The notes under the pieces: model-generated
What the model was told of the DNA's origin: nothing
The model's input: only the letters and a program-made list of their open reading frames with translations
The model's database searches: none
Part shown: positions 1 to 9,009 of the stretch, piece after piece
Numbering within the stretch: position 1 is the first letter of the stretch
Layout of the letters: each line of letters starts with the position of its first letter
Program-made: the position numbers and the translations under genes
Origin: an uncultured Thermotogae bacterium
GTDB lineage: Bacteria > Thermotogota > Thermotogae > Mesoaciditogales > Mesoaciditogaceae
Length of the DNA: 43,758 nucleotides
Assembly (NCBI GenBank): GCA_913056255.1
Contig: CAJXLN010000013.1
Coordinates: 1 to 43,758 of the forward strand
Direction of reading: 5' to 3'

Positions 1-278
1 GTGTCTCCAGTCTCGCTCTTGTGAACTTTCAGATGGCGAGCTCATATGTCTTGATGAAGACTTCGAGGGAGTTGAAGAACTCTTTTTAAAGAGTAGCCGA
101 AATCGGCCGTTGAGAAACGATAGCCGTGAAGTCGTAAACGATAATACTTGAGAGTTAAAGATATCGTGATTATTTAAGGATAGGTTCTTAGAATGTCTGA
201 ATTTATTCGTAACATTTATCGTAATCTTGACGCACATTAAGAGATCTTTGTTTAATTTGTTTGATCAGAATAACATCA
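1..278. repeat. Non-coding left edge holding one copy of a dispersed structured repeat
   Basis: No credible gene is seen here. Bases 113-188 match the reverse complement of 15575-15650 over 76 bases with three mismatches. Weaker similarity continues leftwards to about base 57, where both copies have an 'agacttcg' block followed by a T-rich or A-rich stretch. Small inverted repeats occur at 48-52/57-61 (loop gatg), 69-73/78-82 (loop gaag) and 96-100/103-107. The copy probably continues beyond the window edge. The minus-strand pilin-like gene ends just to the right; no clear terminator is visible. Confidence 0.7.
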
Positions 279-773
279 TCACTGCATATAAACTCTTCTG
301 TCTCCAAATTCGAAGATGAGATGGTTGCCTTCAGAGTGAAAATCGATCTCTTCTTTTCCATCGTATATCGTGTTAAAACCGGAGAAGTGTGTGTTGATGT
401 AATGAAGACCGGGATGAATTTTACTCAATTTTTCAAAGTTTAAATCGCCTTTAGCCACAATTCTTCTGAGTATCCTTCTGTCTTTACTTTTTAAAATTAG
501 AAAAGTAACTACAGGTTTTTCTTTCAACAGTAAAAGGGACCAATTCGAATGAGTTATAAGTGCATACTTCTTTCCATGAATCTCTTTGTTCAAATATATC
601 ATCGTGTCTTCGAAATCCTCCACCTCACGTTGACGATATGAAAGATAGAGAATGGATTTCGATAAGACAGAGATGGATTCAAAAGCAATTGCCAGAGCTA
701 TCGTGTAGATTGCCATGGCAATTAGAAGTTCCAGGAGAACTGAGCCCGATTGGGAAGAAAATTCTTTTTCCAT
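279..773 (-). CDS. Type IV pilin-like / pseudopilin protein
   Basis: The protein begins with a prepilin-like leader: after a short polar stretch comes G, then S-V-L-L-E, so the glutamate sits at the +5 position of a mature pilin, followed by an uninterrupted hydrophobic helix of about 20 residues. This is the signature of proteins processed by prepilin peptidase and assembled by type IV pilus, type II secretion or competence machinery. The rest has no recognisable domain. I chose the internal ATG at 773, giving a ten-residue leader; an in-frame ATG at 809 gives a longer one. Neither has a good ribosome-binding site. Either start overlaps the upstream pilin-like gene by at least 95 bases. It is the last gene of its string. 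Its exact role (minor pilin or pseudopilin) cannot be decided. Confidence 0.65.
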   Translation of the reverse strand: MEKEFSSQSGSVLLELLIAMAIYTIALAIAFESISVLSKSILYLSYRQREVEDFEDTMIYLNKEIHGKKYALITHSNWSLLLLKEKPVVTFLILKSKDRRILRRIVAKGDLNFEKLSKIHPGLHYINTHFSGFNTIYDGKEEIDFHSEGNHLIFEFGDRRVYMQ

Positions 774-1035
774 TGGATTTGTATGTGTATTCGTACCAAT
801 TCCTCCCATCTGTAGACTGAAATGTGTTCATTTTCTCTTTTAAGTCTAAGGGTATGTCTTTGGAATTTGCAGAAACGTTTGAAAGAGAAATCAAGAAGGC
901 GAGATCTTGAGTTCCTAATTCTATAAGCTTCTCACGGCGAGTCAATTCCACAACTCCAATTGCCACCATGATAAAAAGCAGAAAGGATATCAGAAGAAAT
1001 ACAATAGATTCAACTAAAATGCTGCCATTCTTCAT
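679..1035 (-). CDS. Minor pilin-like protein
   Basis: A 118-residue protein with a four-residue leader (M-K-N-G), then S-I-L-V-E and a strongly hydrophobic helix to about residue 28. The glycine before the cleavage point and the glutamate at mature position 5 mark a prepilin peptidase substrate. The remainder is polar, with two cysteines near the C-terminus that could form a disulfide. It lies seven bases downstream of the tail-anchored unknown gene and overlaps the next pilin-like gene by 95-131 bases in a different frame. Such a long overlap is unusual, so the last 30 or so residues may be the result of a frameshift that moved the original stop. The pairing of two pilin-like genes suggests they act in the same pseudopilus. 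Confidence 0.65.
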   Translation of the reverse strand: MKNGSILVESIVFLLISFLLFIMVAIGVVELTRREKLIELGTQDLAFLISLSNVSANSKDIPLDLKEKMNTFQSTDGRNWYEYTYKSNGKRIFFPIGLSSPGTSNCHGNLHDSSGNCF

Positions 1036-1041
1036 TTTTAC

Positions 1042-2070
1042 TTAAGAGAAGAAATTGATTATGATCATAATAACTATCGCAGCTGCTCCAACAAACGTCA
1101 TCGCAATCAGAAGATCGAAAAAATTGATCTTCGATTTTTTATCACTCCCAGATTTCTCATATTCTTGGAAATTTCGATGGTGTTTGGATTCATTCCTGCC
1201 GGAATCATTATTGATAAATGGCGACGGGGTTTTTGGAACATTGACAGTTGGAATCTTGATGTTCATATTCGTGTAGATTATCGCTTTGAAGTATACGCCT
1301 TTACAGCTTATTTTTACGAGCATAAACTCATTTCCTATATCTTCAACGAGTTCTTTTGAAATGAGTTTACCGACAAGAGGTTGTGTGTTCTCGCCTGATT
1401 CATCAAATGATTCGGGAAAGGCCTCGACGATTTTCGATCTGGATTCATCGTTCGAAAATTTCAAAACGGTGAAGTATATTTCTTCTCCTATAGCAAATGA
1501 AGTGATGGATTTTCCGTTGATAGGATCTACTATGGGATAAGCTTCGGATAAATTCTTCAGATCCTCTCGTGATAAGACAGAAAGGATATCTTCTGTGGTA
1601 CTGAAGGTTGACACCTGTTTTGAAAAATCCAGATAGCTCATATCCTCAACAGCGATGTCCAGTTTGAGTTGTTCAACCCAATTTTCAAAGAATTCTACGA
1701 TGAGAGCTTTCATCACTTCTTTATCTTTTTTTTTGTTAGCCGCCAAAAGTTTTACACCAAAAGATGGATCTTTAAATATCTGTTTCTTTATGTACATGAA
1801 AAGGCTGTTATTTATAGTCTTAAAATCCGGCGATCGCCGAGTTATTTTTGAAGTGCTATCTGATAATTTTCTTTGAAATACTTTGAACGGATCACTCAGT
1901 TCACATGTTATCATCGATGAAAGCGCAAGTGGGTATTGCAAAGCGTTGAATTTTATATCTCCGTTTTTTTTCACCACAAAGTAACCAGCATAACCCTCAA
2001 CTGTGATTTTGCTTTGTCCCTTGTATTTTAATATGAGCAGATCTTTCACTATGTCAACCCTTTCAGTCAT
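1042..2070 (-). CDS. Conserved-looking unknown protein with C-terminal membrane anchor
   Basis: I do not recognise this 342-residue protein with certainty; it might belong to a Thermotogota-restricted family such as DUF4899, but this is a weak recollection. The sequence shows a soluble, charged body of about 310 residues, a low-complexity polar stretch rich in S, N, K and E at about 275-312, and a single hydrophobic helix at about 318-340 ending at the C-terminus. No signal peptide is present. This layout suggests a tail-anchored protein with its body in the cytoplasm. It lies 31 bases downstream of the Ndk-GGDEF-like fusion gene and just upstream of the two pilin-like genes, so it may be co-transcribed with them. 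The start is the ATG at 2070; the ribosome-binding site is poor. Confidence 0.6.
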   Translation of the reverse strand: MTERVDIVKDLLILKYKGQSKITVEGYAGYFVVKKNGDIKFNALQYPLALSSMITCELSDPFKVFQRKLSDSTSKITRRSPDFKTINNSLFMYIKKQIFKDPSFGVKLLAANKKKDKEVMKALIVEFFENWVEQLKLDIAVEDMSYLDFSKQVSTFSTTEDILSVLSREDLKNLSEAYPIVDPINGKSITSFAIGEEIYFTVLKFSNDESRSKIVEAFPESFDESGENTQPLVGKLISKELVEDIGNEFMLVKISCKGVYFKAIIYTNMNIKIPTVNVPKTPSPFINNDSGRNESKHHRNFQEYEKSGSDKKSKINFFDLLIAMTFVGAAAIVIMIIINFFS

Positions 2071-2101
2071 TTCTTATAGATGAAATTCAGATTAGCTTAG
2101 C

Positions 2102-3199
2102 TTACTTTACGAACATCACTTTGTTTTTTCCGTCTTTTTTTCCAATTTCAAGTAACTTTTCACCATTTTCAAGCAATTTAGAGAGTTCGGCTTCATCTTC
2201 TGGAAAATGAATTACAGATGTGGTACATGTAAGTTGCACTGTTTTGCCATTAGATGTGAATTTTTTAGCAGCACAATTTTCATTAATTCTCTTCGCTACG
2301 GAGATAGAATCCTTTTTGGAAATTTCGGTAAGAAGAATGAGGAATTCATTTGCCCCCAACCTTGAAACGGTATCAAGCGGAACTCTCACTGTTTCTTTCA
2401 AAATTTTGCCTAATTCTCTGAGAATTATATCACTCTGTTCACGATTTAGCCCTGAAGTTGCCTTCTCAAAATCATCGATATCCACAAATATTAACGAATA
2501 TTCAATATTCTCTTGGAAAGCCTTTGCATGAAAGAAATTGATGTACTTGAGCATGTGATCTCGGGAATACACTCGAGTGGTGGGATCTATAACTTCACGA
2601 GTTCCCATCTTCTCAATCACATTTTCTATATTATCGAATTCTTTCTTCACAAGTTGGTTGTACTGCTCGATAAGACCTTCCATCTGTTGGGATTGTGAGT
2701 TATACCATTCTGCCCTTTTTTTCAACAAGACATTTTCTTTCTCCAACTTTTCTATCTTTCTTTGAAGACTTTCAATGTTAACTCTTTTCTTATTCCAATA
2801 TCCAGGGAAAAACCTCTTTATCTCACGTTTGGCAGCATCTACAGAATCGGAAGCGTGAACAGTATTGGCAGGTTCGTCCATTGATAAGTCACCCCTTATA
2901 GTTCCAGGGGCTGCGTCTACAGGATCTGTCGCTCCAACAAGTTTTCTGACCACTCCAACAGCTTCCCTGCCTTCTACAACCAAGGCGACTACCGGGCCGC
3001 TCGTTATATAAGAGATCAGATCATCGTAAAATGGTTTTCCCACATGCTCGGCGTAATGCTCTTTGGCCAACTCCAAGGTCATTTTTAACATTTTCATCGC
3101 GGTGATCTTCAATCCTTTTTTCTCGAATCTACTTATCACTTCTCCGATCAGATTTCTTTCAACCCCGTCAGGTTTTATGAGAACCAGTGTGCTTTGCAC
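2102..3199 (-). CDS. ndk: Nucleoside diphosphate kinase fused to coiled coil and degenerate GGDEF domain
   Basis: Residues 1-137 form a complete nucleoside diphosphate kinase, which moves the gamma phosphate of ATP to other NDPs. The nucleotide-binding start (LIKPDGV) and the active-site histidine H115 in N-T-V-H-A-S-D are present. Residues about 141-200 are a charged heptad-like coiled coil. Residues about 204-365 look like a GGDEF domain: it opens with D-P-T-T-R-V-Y-S-R, has the D-I-D-D-F segment at 240-244, and the signature is R-L-G-A-N-E-F at 280-286. The GGDEF motif is thus GANEF, with the metal-binding third residue changed to Asn and no proper RxxD inhibitory site, so diguanylate cyclase activity is doubtful. 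The usual Ndk is 130-150 residues. The start is GTG (3197-3199) behind a strong GGAGG. It overlaps the upstream gene by 32 bases. Confidence 0.88.
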   Translation of the reverse strand: MQSTLVLIKPDGVERNLIGEVISRFEKKGLKITAMKMLKMTLELAKEHYAEHVGKPFYDDLISYITSGPVVALVVEGREAVGVVRKLVGATDPVDAAPGTIRGDLSMDEPANTVHASDSVDAAKREIKRFFPGYWNKKRVNIESLQRKIEKLEKENVLLKKRAEWYNSQSQQMEGLIEQYNQLVKKEFDNIENVIEKMGTREVIDPTTRVYSRDHMLKYINFFHAKAFQENIEYSLIFVDIDDFEKATSGLNREQSDIILRELGKILKETVRVPLDTVSRLGANEFLILLTEISKKDSISVAKRINENCAAKKFTSNGKTVQLTCTTSVIHFPEDEAELSKLLENGEKLLEIGKKDGKNKVMFVK

Positions 3200-3992
3200 C
3201 TTTATCCCTCCTTAAATAATTCGTCAAACTTTCTTCAAACAGTGCTGTAAACCCTCTATTTGCTAAAATCGGGTCGTCACCGAATTTATCGACAATTTCT
3301 TCCACTCGCTTTAATTTGAACATTGAAAATAATGATCTGAATTTTTCGAGATATAAAATCATGTCATCCAATTCCTCAATTCCGCCAACAGGTCCATGTC
3401 CTGGAACAACCCATTTCAAAGGTTTTTCCTTTATCTTTTTCAAATTTTGAATCCATCTATTCAGATCAGATTCCGGTTCTATCTCCGCATGATATTCTGA
3501 AAACAACAAATCTCCACAAAAGCAAACCGCATCTGGCCAAACGTAGACAACAGAAGAATCAGGAGTATGTCCACCCATTTTTACGATCTCGATACTCTTA
3601 TCACCAAGTTCAAACTTGATCCTGTTTCTGAAAGTTACCGAGGGTGGCACAAGCTTTGCATCTTTTAATTCTCTTTGAAGAAATGGTTCAAGTGTTAACT
3701 TAAAAGCTTCAAGATCGAATTTCTCAATGTACTCTTTGGTAGCGGTACTTCCAATAACCGGCGCATCTACGGCGCAATTTCCAAGAATGTGATCCACATG
3801 ATAATGAGTATTTATAACATAAAGGAGCACTTTAGACGTGATATTCGATAAGAATTCGACTATTCTCTTGGCTTTTGATGGAAAAAAAGTGGAATCCACC
3901 ATCATTACTCCCTTTTTCCCCACTATAAGACCTGAATTCGAAGCTCCATTGGAATTTTTGGTGACAAAGATGGAATCTCCTATTGGAAACAT
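3168..3992 (-). CDS. Metallo-beta-lactamase-fold hydrolase
   Basis: A 274-residue soluble hydrolase of the metallo-beta-lactamase superfamily. The metal-binding H-x-H-x-D-H motif is at residues 63-68 (T-H-Y-H-V-D-H), followed by H142 in G-G-H-T-P-D-S, D161 in C-G-D-L-L-F and H199 in P-G-H-G-P, so the dinuclear metal site appears complete. The fold and order of motifs are those of the glyoxalase-II/MBL-hydrolase branch; the substrate cannot be told. There is no signal peptide. The start ATG at 3992 has an AGGGGTG ribosome-binding site and directly follows the stop of the secreted protein gene. Its 3' end runs 32 bases into the ndk fusion gene, which suggests translational coupling. Confidence 0.85.
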   Translation of the reverse strand: MFPIGDSIFVTKNSNGASNSGLIVGKKGVMMVDSTFFPSKAKRIVEFLSNITSKVLLYVINTHYHVDHILGNCAVDAPVIGSTATKEYIEKFDLEAFKLTLEPFLQRELKDAKLVPPSVTFRNRIKFELGDKSIEIVKMGGHTPDSSVVYVWPDAVCFCGDLLFSEYHAEIEPESDLNRWIQNLKKIKEKPLKWVVPGHGPVGGIEELDDMILYLEKFRSLFSMFKLKRVEEIVDKFGDDPILANRGFTALFEESLTNYLRRDKGAKHTGSHKT

Positions 3993-5024
3993 CTATTCAC
4001 CCCTGTATTCAAAACGCGTCGAACTCATGGGAGATGAATTTCCGTAAAGATCAAAAACGGAACGGGTTATCAACGTGTATTTCCCCTTTTTAAAAGGTTG
4101 GGATAAAAAGATCGTTAATATCTTTCCCTTTATACTTGTTCTCTCGATTTTCATACCGGGAATGGCAACATTGAATCTTGGTACAATGGGGCCTTTGATC
4201 TTTTTATCGAAGTAAACGGCTATTTTTTTGGAAGTAAGCACCGATATTTTTACGATTTTGGGTGGTATTACATAAGCAGAAGTATCGGTAGCCTTGCCAA
4301 TTGCCAACCAGTAAACTGAATTAAGAGCGATGACGGCATCATCACCAGTATGCCATCCGTCGTACAATTCTTTATCTAATGTGCCAGTTCCATCATCAAA
4401 TGGGGAACTGTCCCCGATGGCGACAAAGCGTCCCTTTCCATATTCACCATACGCTATGTAAACTTGCCCTGTGTAAAGTTCAACTGCCGGATGAACATTT
4501 TTTTCGTAGATACTCAATGTACAACCGCCCCACTCTCCAACCTTTTTGACTCCAGATGTTATGGGTGATGTCTTTACGTATTTGGCAGGGTAGGCACTCA
4601 TGGTATCATGGTTAAATCTAAATCCAAGCACCCCCACAAACTCATCGAATATTGAAACTGCATCCCATCCGTTGTTGTTTCTATCTGCGCCTTCATGATC
4701 GGCTATGAAGAACACGCCTCCACCGTTGTGAATGAATTGCAAGATCGCCTGCTGTTCTTCTGAAGAAAAAGGATCGTTAGGTTCGGGTATAATGAGAACA
4801 GAATACCTTTCAAGGAGTGCAGGGGTAAGCCAATGATATGTCTGATCAACTTCAAAGAATCTTCCCAATGCTTGAGCGAAATCAGAATAAGCTCCATTCA
4901 CATTCCAATTGGCGTTTCCGACATTTTGAGCGTGTCCTGCATCGAAGAGTACACTCGTTGCAAATGCAAGAAAGGTTATTGAAATCAAAAGGACGGAAAT
5001 AATGATAACAGCTTTTCTTAACAA
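3993..5024 (-). CDS. Secreted protein with amidotransferase-like (DUF4350/ThuA-type) domain and Ig-like C-terminus
   Basis: A 343-residue exported protein. Residues 1-25 are a basic start plus hydrophobic helix typical of a signal peptide. The following domain to about residue 245 has the look of a class-I glutamine-amidotransferase-like fold of the DUF4350/ThuA kind: a strand 'VLIIPEP', a helix with S-S-E-E-Q-Q, then 'FIHNGGGVFFIADHEG' and later 'GKGRFVAIGDSSPFDDG'. No nucleophilic cysteine or catalytic triad is evident, so it may bind rather than cut. Residues about 252-340 resemble an SbsA/Big_5-type Ig-like domain (VKISVLTSKKIAVYFDKKI and a 'VFDLYGN' near its end). The assignment of both domains is by eye. 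It lies between a small unknown gene and the MBL-fold hydrolase in the same direction. The function is unknown. Confidence 0.6.
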   Translation of the reverse strand: MLRKAVIIISVLLISITFLAFATSVLFDAGHAQNVGNANWNVNGAYSDFAQALGRFFEVDQTYHWLTPALLERYSVLIIPEPNDPFSSEEQQAILQFIHNGGGVFFIADHEGADRNNNGWDAVSIFDEFVGVLGFRFNHDTMSAYPAKYVKTSPITSGVKKVGEWGGCTLSIYEKNVHPAVELYTGQVYIAYGEYGKGRFVAIGDSSPFDDGTGTLDKELYDGWHTGDDAVIALNSVYWLAIGKATDTSAYVIPPKIVKISVLTSKKIAVYFDKKIKGPIVPRFNVAIPGMKIERTSIKGKILTIFLSQPFKKGKYTLITRSVFDLYGNSSPMSSTRFEYRGE

Positions 5025-5025
5025 C

Positions 5026-5340
5026 TCACTTCACCTCATCATTTTTGTATTTCTCAATGATCTCAATGGAATTTTTTAAATCCACTATGGAAAGTTCCTC
5101 TTCTGAATATTTATCAATGCAAAAGGCGTTAAACTTCTCATTCAACTCTATTTCCAGACTGATTCCTTCTGCGGAGTTGAGGAAAAACATGTATCCATTT
5201 CCCTTAGACTTAATTCCAAGGCTTAAGGGATCTTGAAAAAATTCTGTGAAATTTTGTGTGTGCACCACCACGAAATTAGGTCTGTGACTCGACAACCATG
5301 ACGCTATGTATTCTCTGGATTTTTCACTCAAAAATTTCAT
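5026..5340 (-). CDS. Small protein of unknown function
   Basis: I do not recognise this 104-residue protein. It has no signal peptide, membrane helix or cysteine pair motif; composition is mixed alpha/beta with an acidic, helical C-terminus (about 84-104). The gene starts ten bases downstream of a strong hairpin terminator and is followed after one base by the secreted-protein gene, so it is the first gene of the following string. Just upstream on the minus strand is an extended -10-like TGaTAAAAT (5381-5389), which would place the hairpin in the leader RNA. That raises the possibility of read-through or attenuation control, but the -35 region is poor. The ribosome-binding site (AAGAAG) is weak. 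Confidence 0.5.
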   Translation of the reverse strand: MKFLSEKSREYIASWLSSHRPNFVVVHTQNFTEFFQDPLSLGIKSKGNGYMFFLNSAEGISLEIELNEKFNAFCIDKYSEEELSIVDLKNSIEIIEKYKNDEVK

Positions 5341-5350
5341 CTTCTTAAAA

Positions 5351-5380
5351 AATAGAACGGATCTGAAGATCCGTTCTATT
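5351..5380 (-). terminator. Strong intrinsic terminator after nifJ
   Basis: A perfect 13-base-pair stem (5351-5363 with 5368-5380) closes a TGAA loop. On the minus strand it is followed by TTTTTTAAG, the U-rich tract expected for intrinsic termination. It lies 37 bases after the nifJ stop and separates that gene from the downstream string. Because the flanking sequence is T-rich on both strands, it could also stop plus-strand transcripts. Confidence 0.85.
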
Positions 5381-5417
5381 TTATCATGTTTTTAGAAGTT
5401 CATCACCTTTCAATTCA

Positions 5418-8400
5418 CTACTGAGAAGCAAGCCTTCTGTAAGTTTCATACCTTTCTTTTGCATCCTTACTGGCCTTCTCGTACAATTCTTCGGCAATTT
5501 CAGGAAATTCGATCTTCAAAGCCGAATATCTGACTTCACTCATGAGAAAATCTTTAAAGGACTCTGTGGGTTCTTGGGAATCCAAAACGAACGGATTCTT
5601 TCCCTCATTTTTCAACAATGGATTGTATCTGTACAAATGCCAGTACCCTGCTTTAACGGCCCGCTTTTCTTGATCTTGAGTTTTCCCCATGCCAGCCTTT
5701 ATACCATGTGCTATACACGGAGCGTAAGCTATTATCAACGATGGTCCGTGGTATTTTTCCGCTTCAACCATCGCTTTAACCAGCTGGTTGTTGTTGGCAC
5801 CCATCGCGACTTGAGCAACGTAAACGTAACCGTAAGCCATTGCCATCAGTCCAAGATCTTTCTTTTTCGTTCTCTTACCAGCTGCCGCGAATTTTGCTAC
5901 AGCCGCTTCAGGTGTCGCTTTTGAAGACTGACCACCGGTGTTGGAGTAAACTTCCGTGTCAAGAACGAGAACGTTGATATCTTCACCTGATGCTAGAACA
6001 TGATCGAGGCCGCCATAACCTATGTCGTACGCCCAACCATCTCCGCCTATTGCCCAGATGGATTTCTTTATCAGCATATCTTTTCTGTCTTTAATTTCTT
6101 TGAGTATCTCCATGGCTCTTGGATTAGAAAGATTTCTATCGATCACTTTTAATATTTCCAAGGTTGCAGCTTTTGAAGCCTTTGCATCTTCTCTTCCCGC
6201 AATCCACGCTTCAAAAGGCGCTTTCATATCCTGTGGAACGTCTAAGGTTAGAAGTTCTTTCATGAGTTCTTCAAGTCTATTCCTGCTTTGCCTCACTGAT
6301 ACTGCCATACCAAGACCGTATTCGGCATTGTCTTCAAAGAGTGAGTTGGCCCAGGCAGGTCCATACCCTGCGGAGTTCACGGTGTACGGTGTGGATGGAG
6401 CAGAAGCACCCCAAATGGAAGAACAACCAGTGGCGTTGGCTATTATCATCCTATCACCGAACAGTTGGGTAGCGAGTCTAACGTAAGGTGTCTCACCACA
6501 TCCGGCACAAGCTCCTGAAAATTCCATCAACGGTTTCACTAATTGACTTCCCTTAACAGTTTCAACAGGCAAAATTCCCTTTTTCTCTGAGACCTCATTT
6601 ATAGCGAATTCCCAGTTCTTTATCTCTTTCTCCTGAGTTTCAATTGGTTTCATGACCAACGCTTTGCCTGGTGCAGGACATACGTCAACACACACTCCAC
6701 AGCCTGTACAATCGAGAGTTGATATTTGAATTTTGTACCTCATGTTTTCAAAGCCTTTGCCAATGGCTTTCTTCGTGACAAAGGTTTCCGGTGCCCTGCT
6801 TGCCTCTTCTTCATTTAACAAAAATGGTCTGATGACTGCGTGAGGACATGCAAAAGAACACTTGGTACATTGTATACACTTATCCACTTGCCATTCGGGT
6901 ACCATAACTGCCACACCTCTTTTTTCATATGCGGCAGTACCTGCCGGAAATTCTCCGTTTTCTCTACCAACGAAAGCGGAAACCGGCAATTTGTCTCCTT
7001 CTAATCTGTTTATAACATCAGCAACATTCTTAACGAATTCAGGTCTATCTTTCGTGGAAGCCGTAACTTCTTCATTTTTAGTATTCGAAGCGCTTTTCCA
7101 AGACTCTGGAACGTTAACTTTAACAAGCGATTCTATTCCACGATCGACGGCCTCGTAGTTCATCTTAACGACATCTTCGCCTTTCTTACCGTACGTCTTC
7201 TTTATGGCATCTTTCAGATACCTAACTGCATCGTCTATTGGAATGACATTCGCAAGTTTGAAGAAAGCCGCCTGCATGATCATGTTTATTCTGGTACCAA
7301 GACCTATTTCCATTGCGATCTTCGTGGCGTTTATGACGTAAAATTTTATGTCATTGTTGGCAATGTATCTTTTCATATGTGCTGGAAGATGAGTGTTAAG
7401 TTCTTTTTCACCCCAGATCGTGTTTAGAACAAAAGTTCCACCTTTTTTCAAACCATCAAGCACGTTGTATCTGTAAATATACGATTGTTTATGACATGCT
7501 ATGTAATCTGCTGTGCTTATTAAATATGTAGATTTAATCGGCTTTTTCCCAAACCTTAAATGAGATACCGTCACGCCTCCAGACTTCTTGGAATCGTATG
7601 AGAAATACCCTTGTGCGTAGAGATCTGTATTGTCACCTATGATCTTTATGGCTTGTTTGTTAGCTCCAACAGTACCATCTGAGCCAAATCCCCAGAACTT
7701 GCAACGCACTATACCTTCAGGTTCTGTGTCGATATTCTCTTTTATTTCCAAAGAGGTATGCGTAACATCATCCACAATACCAATGGTGAAGTGATCTTTC
7801 GGCTTGGCCTCTTTCAAGTTTTCATAAACCGCATTGATCTGAGATGGTGTAGTATCTTTTGAACTCAAACCGTATCTACCGCCTACCACAACCGGAACAT
7901 TTTCTTTACCGTAGAAGAGGGTGCGAATGTCCTCGTACAATGGTTCTCCCATGGCACCCGGTTCTTTCGTTCTGTCAAGCACTCCTATGACCTTGACGGT
8001 TTTTGGAAGTACATCGAAGAAGTACTTTTCTGAAAAAGGCCTGTAAAGGTGAACCTTTATAAGGCCGACTTTTTCACCTTTGTTCACAAGGTAATCCACG
8101 GTTTCCTCAGCTGTCTCTGTAACAGAACCCATGGCAACGATCACGCGTTCAGCCTCTGGATGGCCGTAATAGTTAAAGGGTTTGTATTCCCTTCCAGTCA
8201 ATTTAGATATCTCTTTCATATATTCCGAAACAATATCAGGGACCCTTTCATAAAATCTATTGGCGGATTCCTTCGCTTGAAAGTAAATATCTGGATTTTG
8301 AGCAGTTCCCATGGTTTTTGGATGTTCAGGATTCAAAGCATTACTCTTGAAATTTTTCACCGCTTCCATATCAACGAGTTTAGCGAGATCTTCATAATTC

Positions 8401-8957
8401 AGAACTTCGATCTTTTGGATTTCATGAGAGGTTCTAAAGCCATCGAAGAAGTGAAGAAATGGAATTCTTGATTTTATTGCAGCGAGATGCGCTATGCTGC
8501 CAAGATCCATAACTTCTTGAACGCCACCTGATGCAAGAAGCGCAAAACCAGTTTGACGAGTTGCCATAACGTCCGAATGATCACCAAATATGGAAAGCGC
8601 GTGCGCAGCCACAGAACGAGAGGCAACGTGAAAAACACCGGGCAGAAGTTCTCCAGCAATCTTGTACATGTTGGGAATCATGAGAAGAAGACCTTGAGAC
8701 GCGGTGAAAGTCGTGGTAAGTGAACCTGCAGCCAGTGAACCGTGGACAGCTCCAGAGGCACCACCTTCTGATTGCATCTCAACGACCTTAACTCTTTGAC
8801 CAAAGATGTTCTTTCTACCTTTTGCAGACCATGCATCGATCAATTCCGCCATAGGTGAAGAAGGAGTTATTGGAAATATAGCGGCAACTTCTGTAAAAGC
8901 ATAAGCAACGTGAGCTGCGGCTGTATTTCCATCCATAGTTTTCATTTCTTTTGTCAT
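5418..8957 (-). CDS. nifJ: Pyruvate:ferredoxin (flavodoxin) oxidoreductase, single chain
   Basis: A 1179-residue enzyme that oxidises pyruvate and CoA to acetyl-CoA and CO2 and passes electrons to ferredoxin or flavodoxin; the length matches the usual 1170-1200. The N-terminal pyruvate-binding domain has 'IFPITPSSPMAE'. Two [4Fe-4S] motifs follow: C-x-x-C-x-x-C-x-x-x-C-P at about residues 690-703 and C-T-G-C-G-V-C-x-x-x-C-P at about 746-757. The C-terminal thiamine-diphosphate domain contains C-A-G-C-G-E at about 814-819, ligands of the proximal cluster, and G-D-G-W-A-Y-D. Many Thermotogota use a four-subunit enzyme, so the single-chain form is worth noting. The ATG at 8957 is the only upstream in-frame choice before a stop; the GGAGG sits 12 bases away and a three-codon ORF lies between. 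Confidence 0.97.
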   Translation of the reverse strand: MTKEMKTMDGNTAAAHVAYAFTEVAAIFPITPSSPMAELIDAWSAKGRKNIFGQRVKVVEMQSEGGASGAVHGSLAAGSLTTTFTASQGLLLMIPNMYKIAGELLPGVFHVASRSVAAHALSIFGDHSDVMATRQTGFALLASGGVQEVMDLGSIAHLAAIKSRIPFLHFFDGFRTSHEIQKIEVLNYEDLAKLVDMEAVKNFKSNALNPEHPKTMGTAQNPDIYFQAKESANRFYERVPDIVSEYMKEISKLTGREYKPFNYYGHPEAERVIVAMGSVTETAEETVDYLVNKGEKVGLIKVHLYRPFSEKYFFDVLPKTVKVIGVLDRTKEPGAMGEPLYEDIRTLFYGKENVPVVVGGRYGLSSKDTTPSQINAVYENLKEAKPKDHFTIGIVDDVTHTSLEIKENIDTEPEGIVRCKFWGFGSDGTVGANKQAIKIIGDNTDLYAQGYFSYDSKKSGGVTVSHLRFGKKPIKSTYLISTADYIACHKQSYIYRYNVLDGLKKGGTFVLNTIWGEKELNTHLPAHMKRYIANNDIKFYVINATKIAMEIGLGTRINMIMQAAFFKLANVIPIDDAVRYLKDAIKKTYGKKGEDVVKMNYEAVDRGIESLVKVNVPESWKSASNTKNEEVTASTKDRPEFVKNVADVINRLEGDKLPVSAFVGRENGEFPAGTAAYEKRGVAVMVPEWQVDKCIQCTKCSFACPHAVIRPFLLNEEEASRAPETFVTKKAIGKGFENMRYKIQISTLDCTGCGVCVDVCPAPGKALVMKPIETQEKEIKNWEFAINEVSEKKGILPVETVKGSQLVKPLMEFSGACAGCGETPYVRLATQLFGDRMIIANATGCSSIWGASAPSTPYTVNSAGYGPAWANSLFEDNAEYGLGMAVSVRQSRNRLEELMKELLTLDVPQDMKAPFEAWIAGREDAKASKAATLEILKVIDRNLSNPRAMEILKEIKDRKDMLIKKSIWAIGGDGWAYDIGYGGLDHVLASGEDINVLVLDTEVYSNTGGQSSKATPEAAVAKFAAAGKRTKKKDLGLMAMAYGYVYVAQVAMGANNNQLVKAMVEAEKYHGPSLIIAYAPCIAHGIKAGMGKTQDQEKRAVKAGYWHLYRYNPLLKNEGKNPFVLDSQEPTESFKDFLMSEVRYSALKIEFPEIAEELYEKASKDAKERYETYRRLASQ

Positions 8958-9009
8958 CTCAGCATCTTACCTCCTAAAATAGTCTTATTTTTTACAACAC
9001 GAATTGTCC

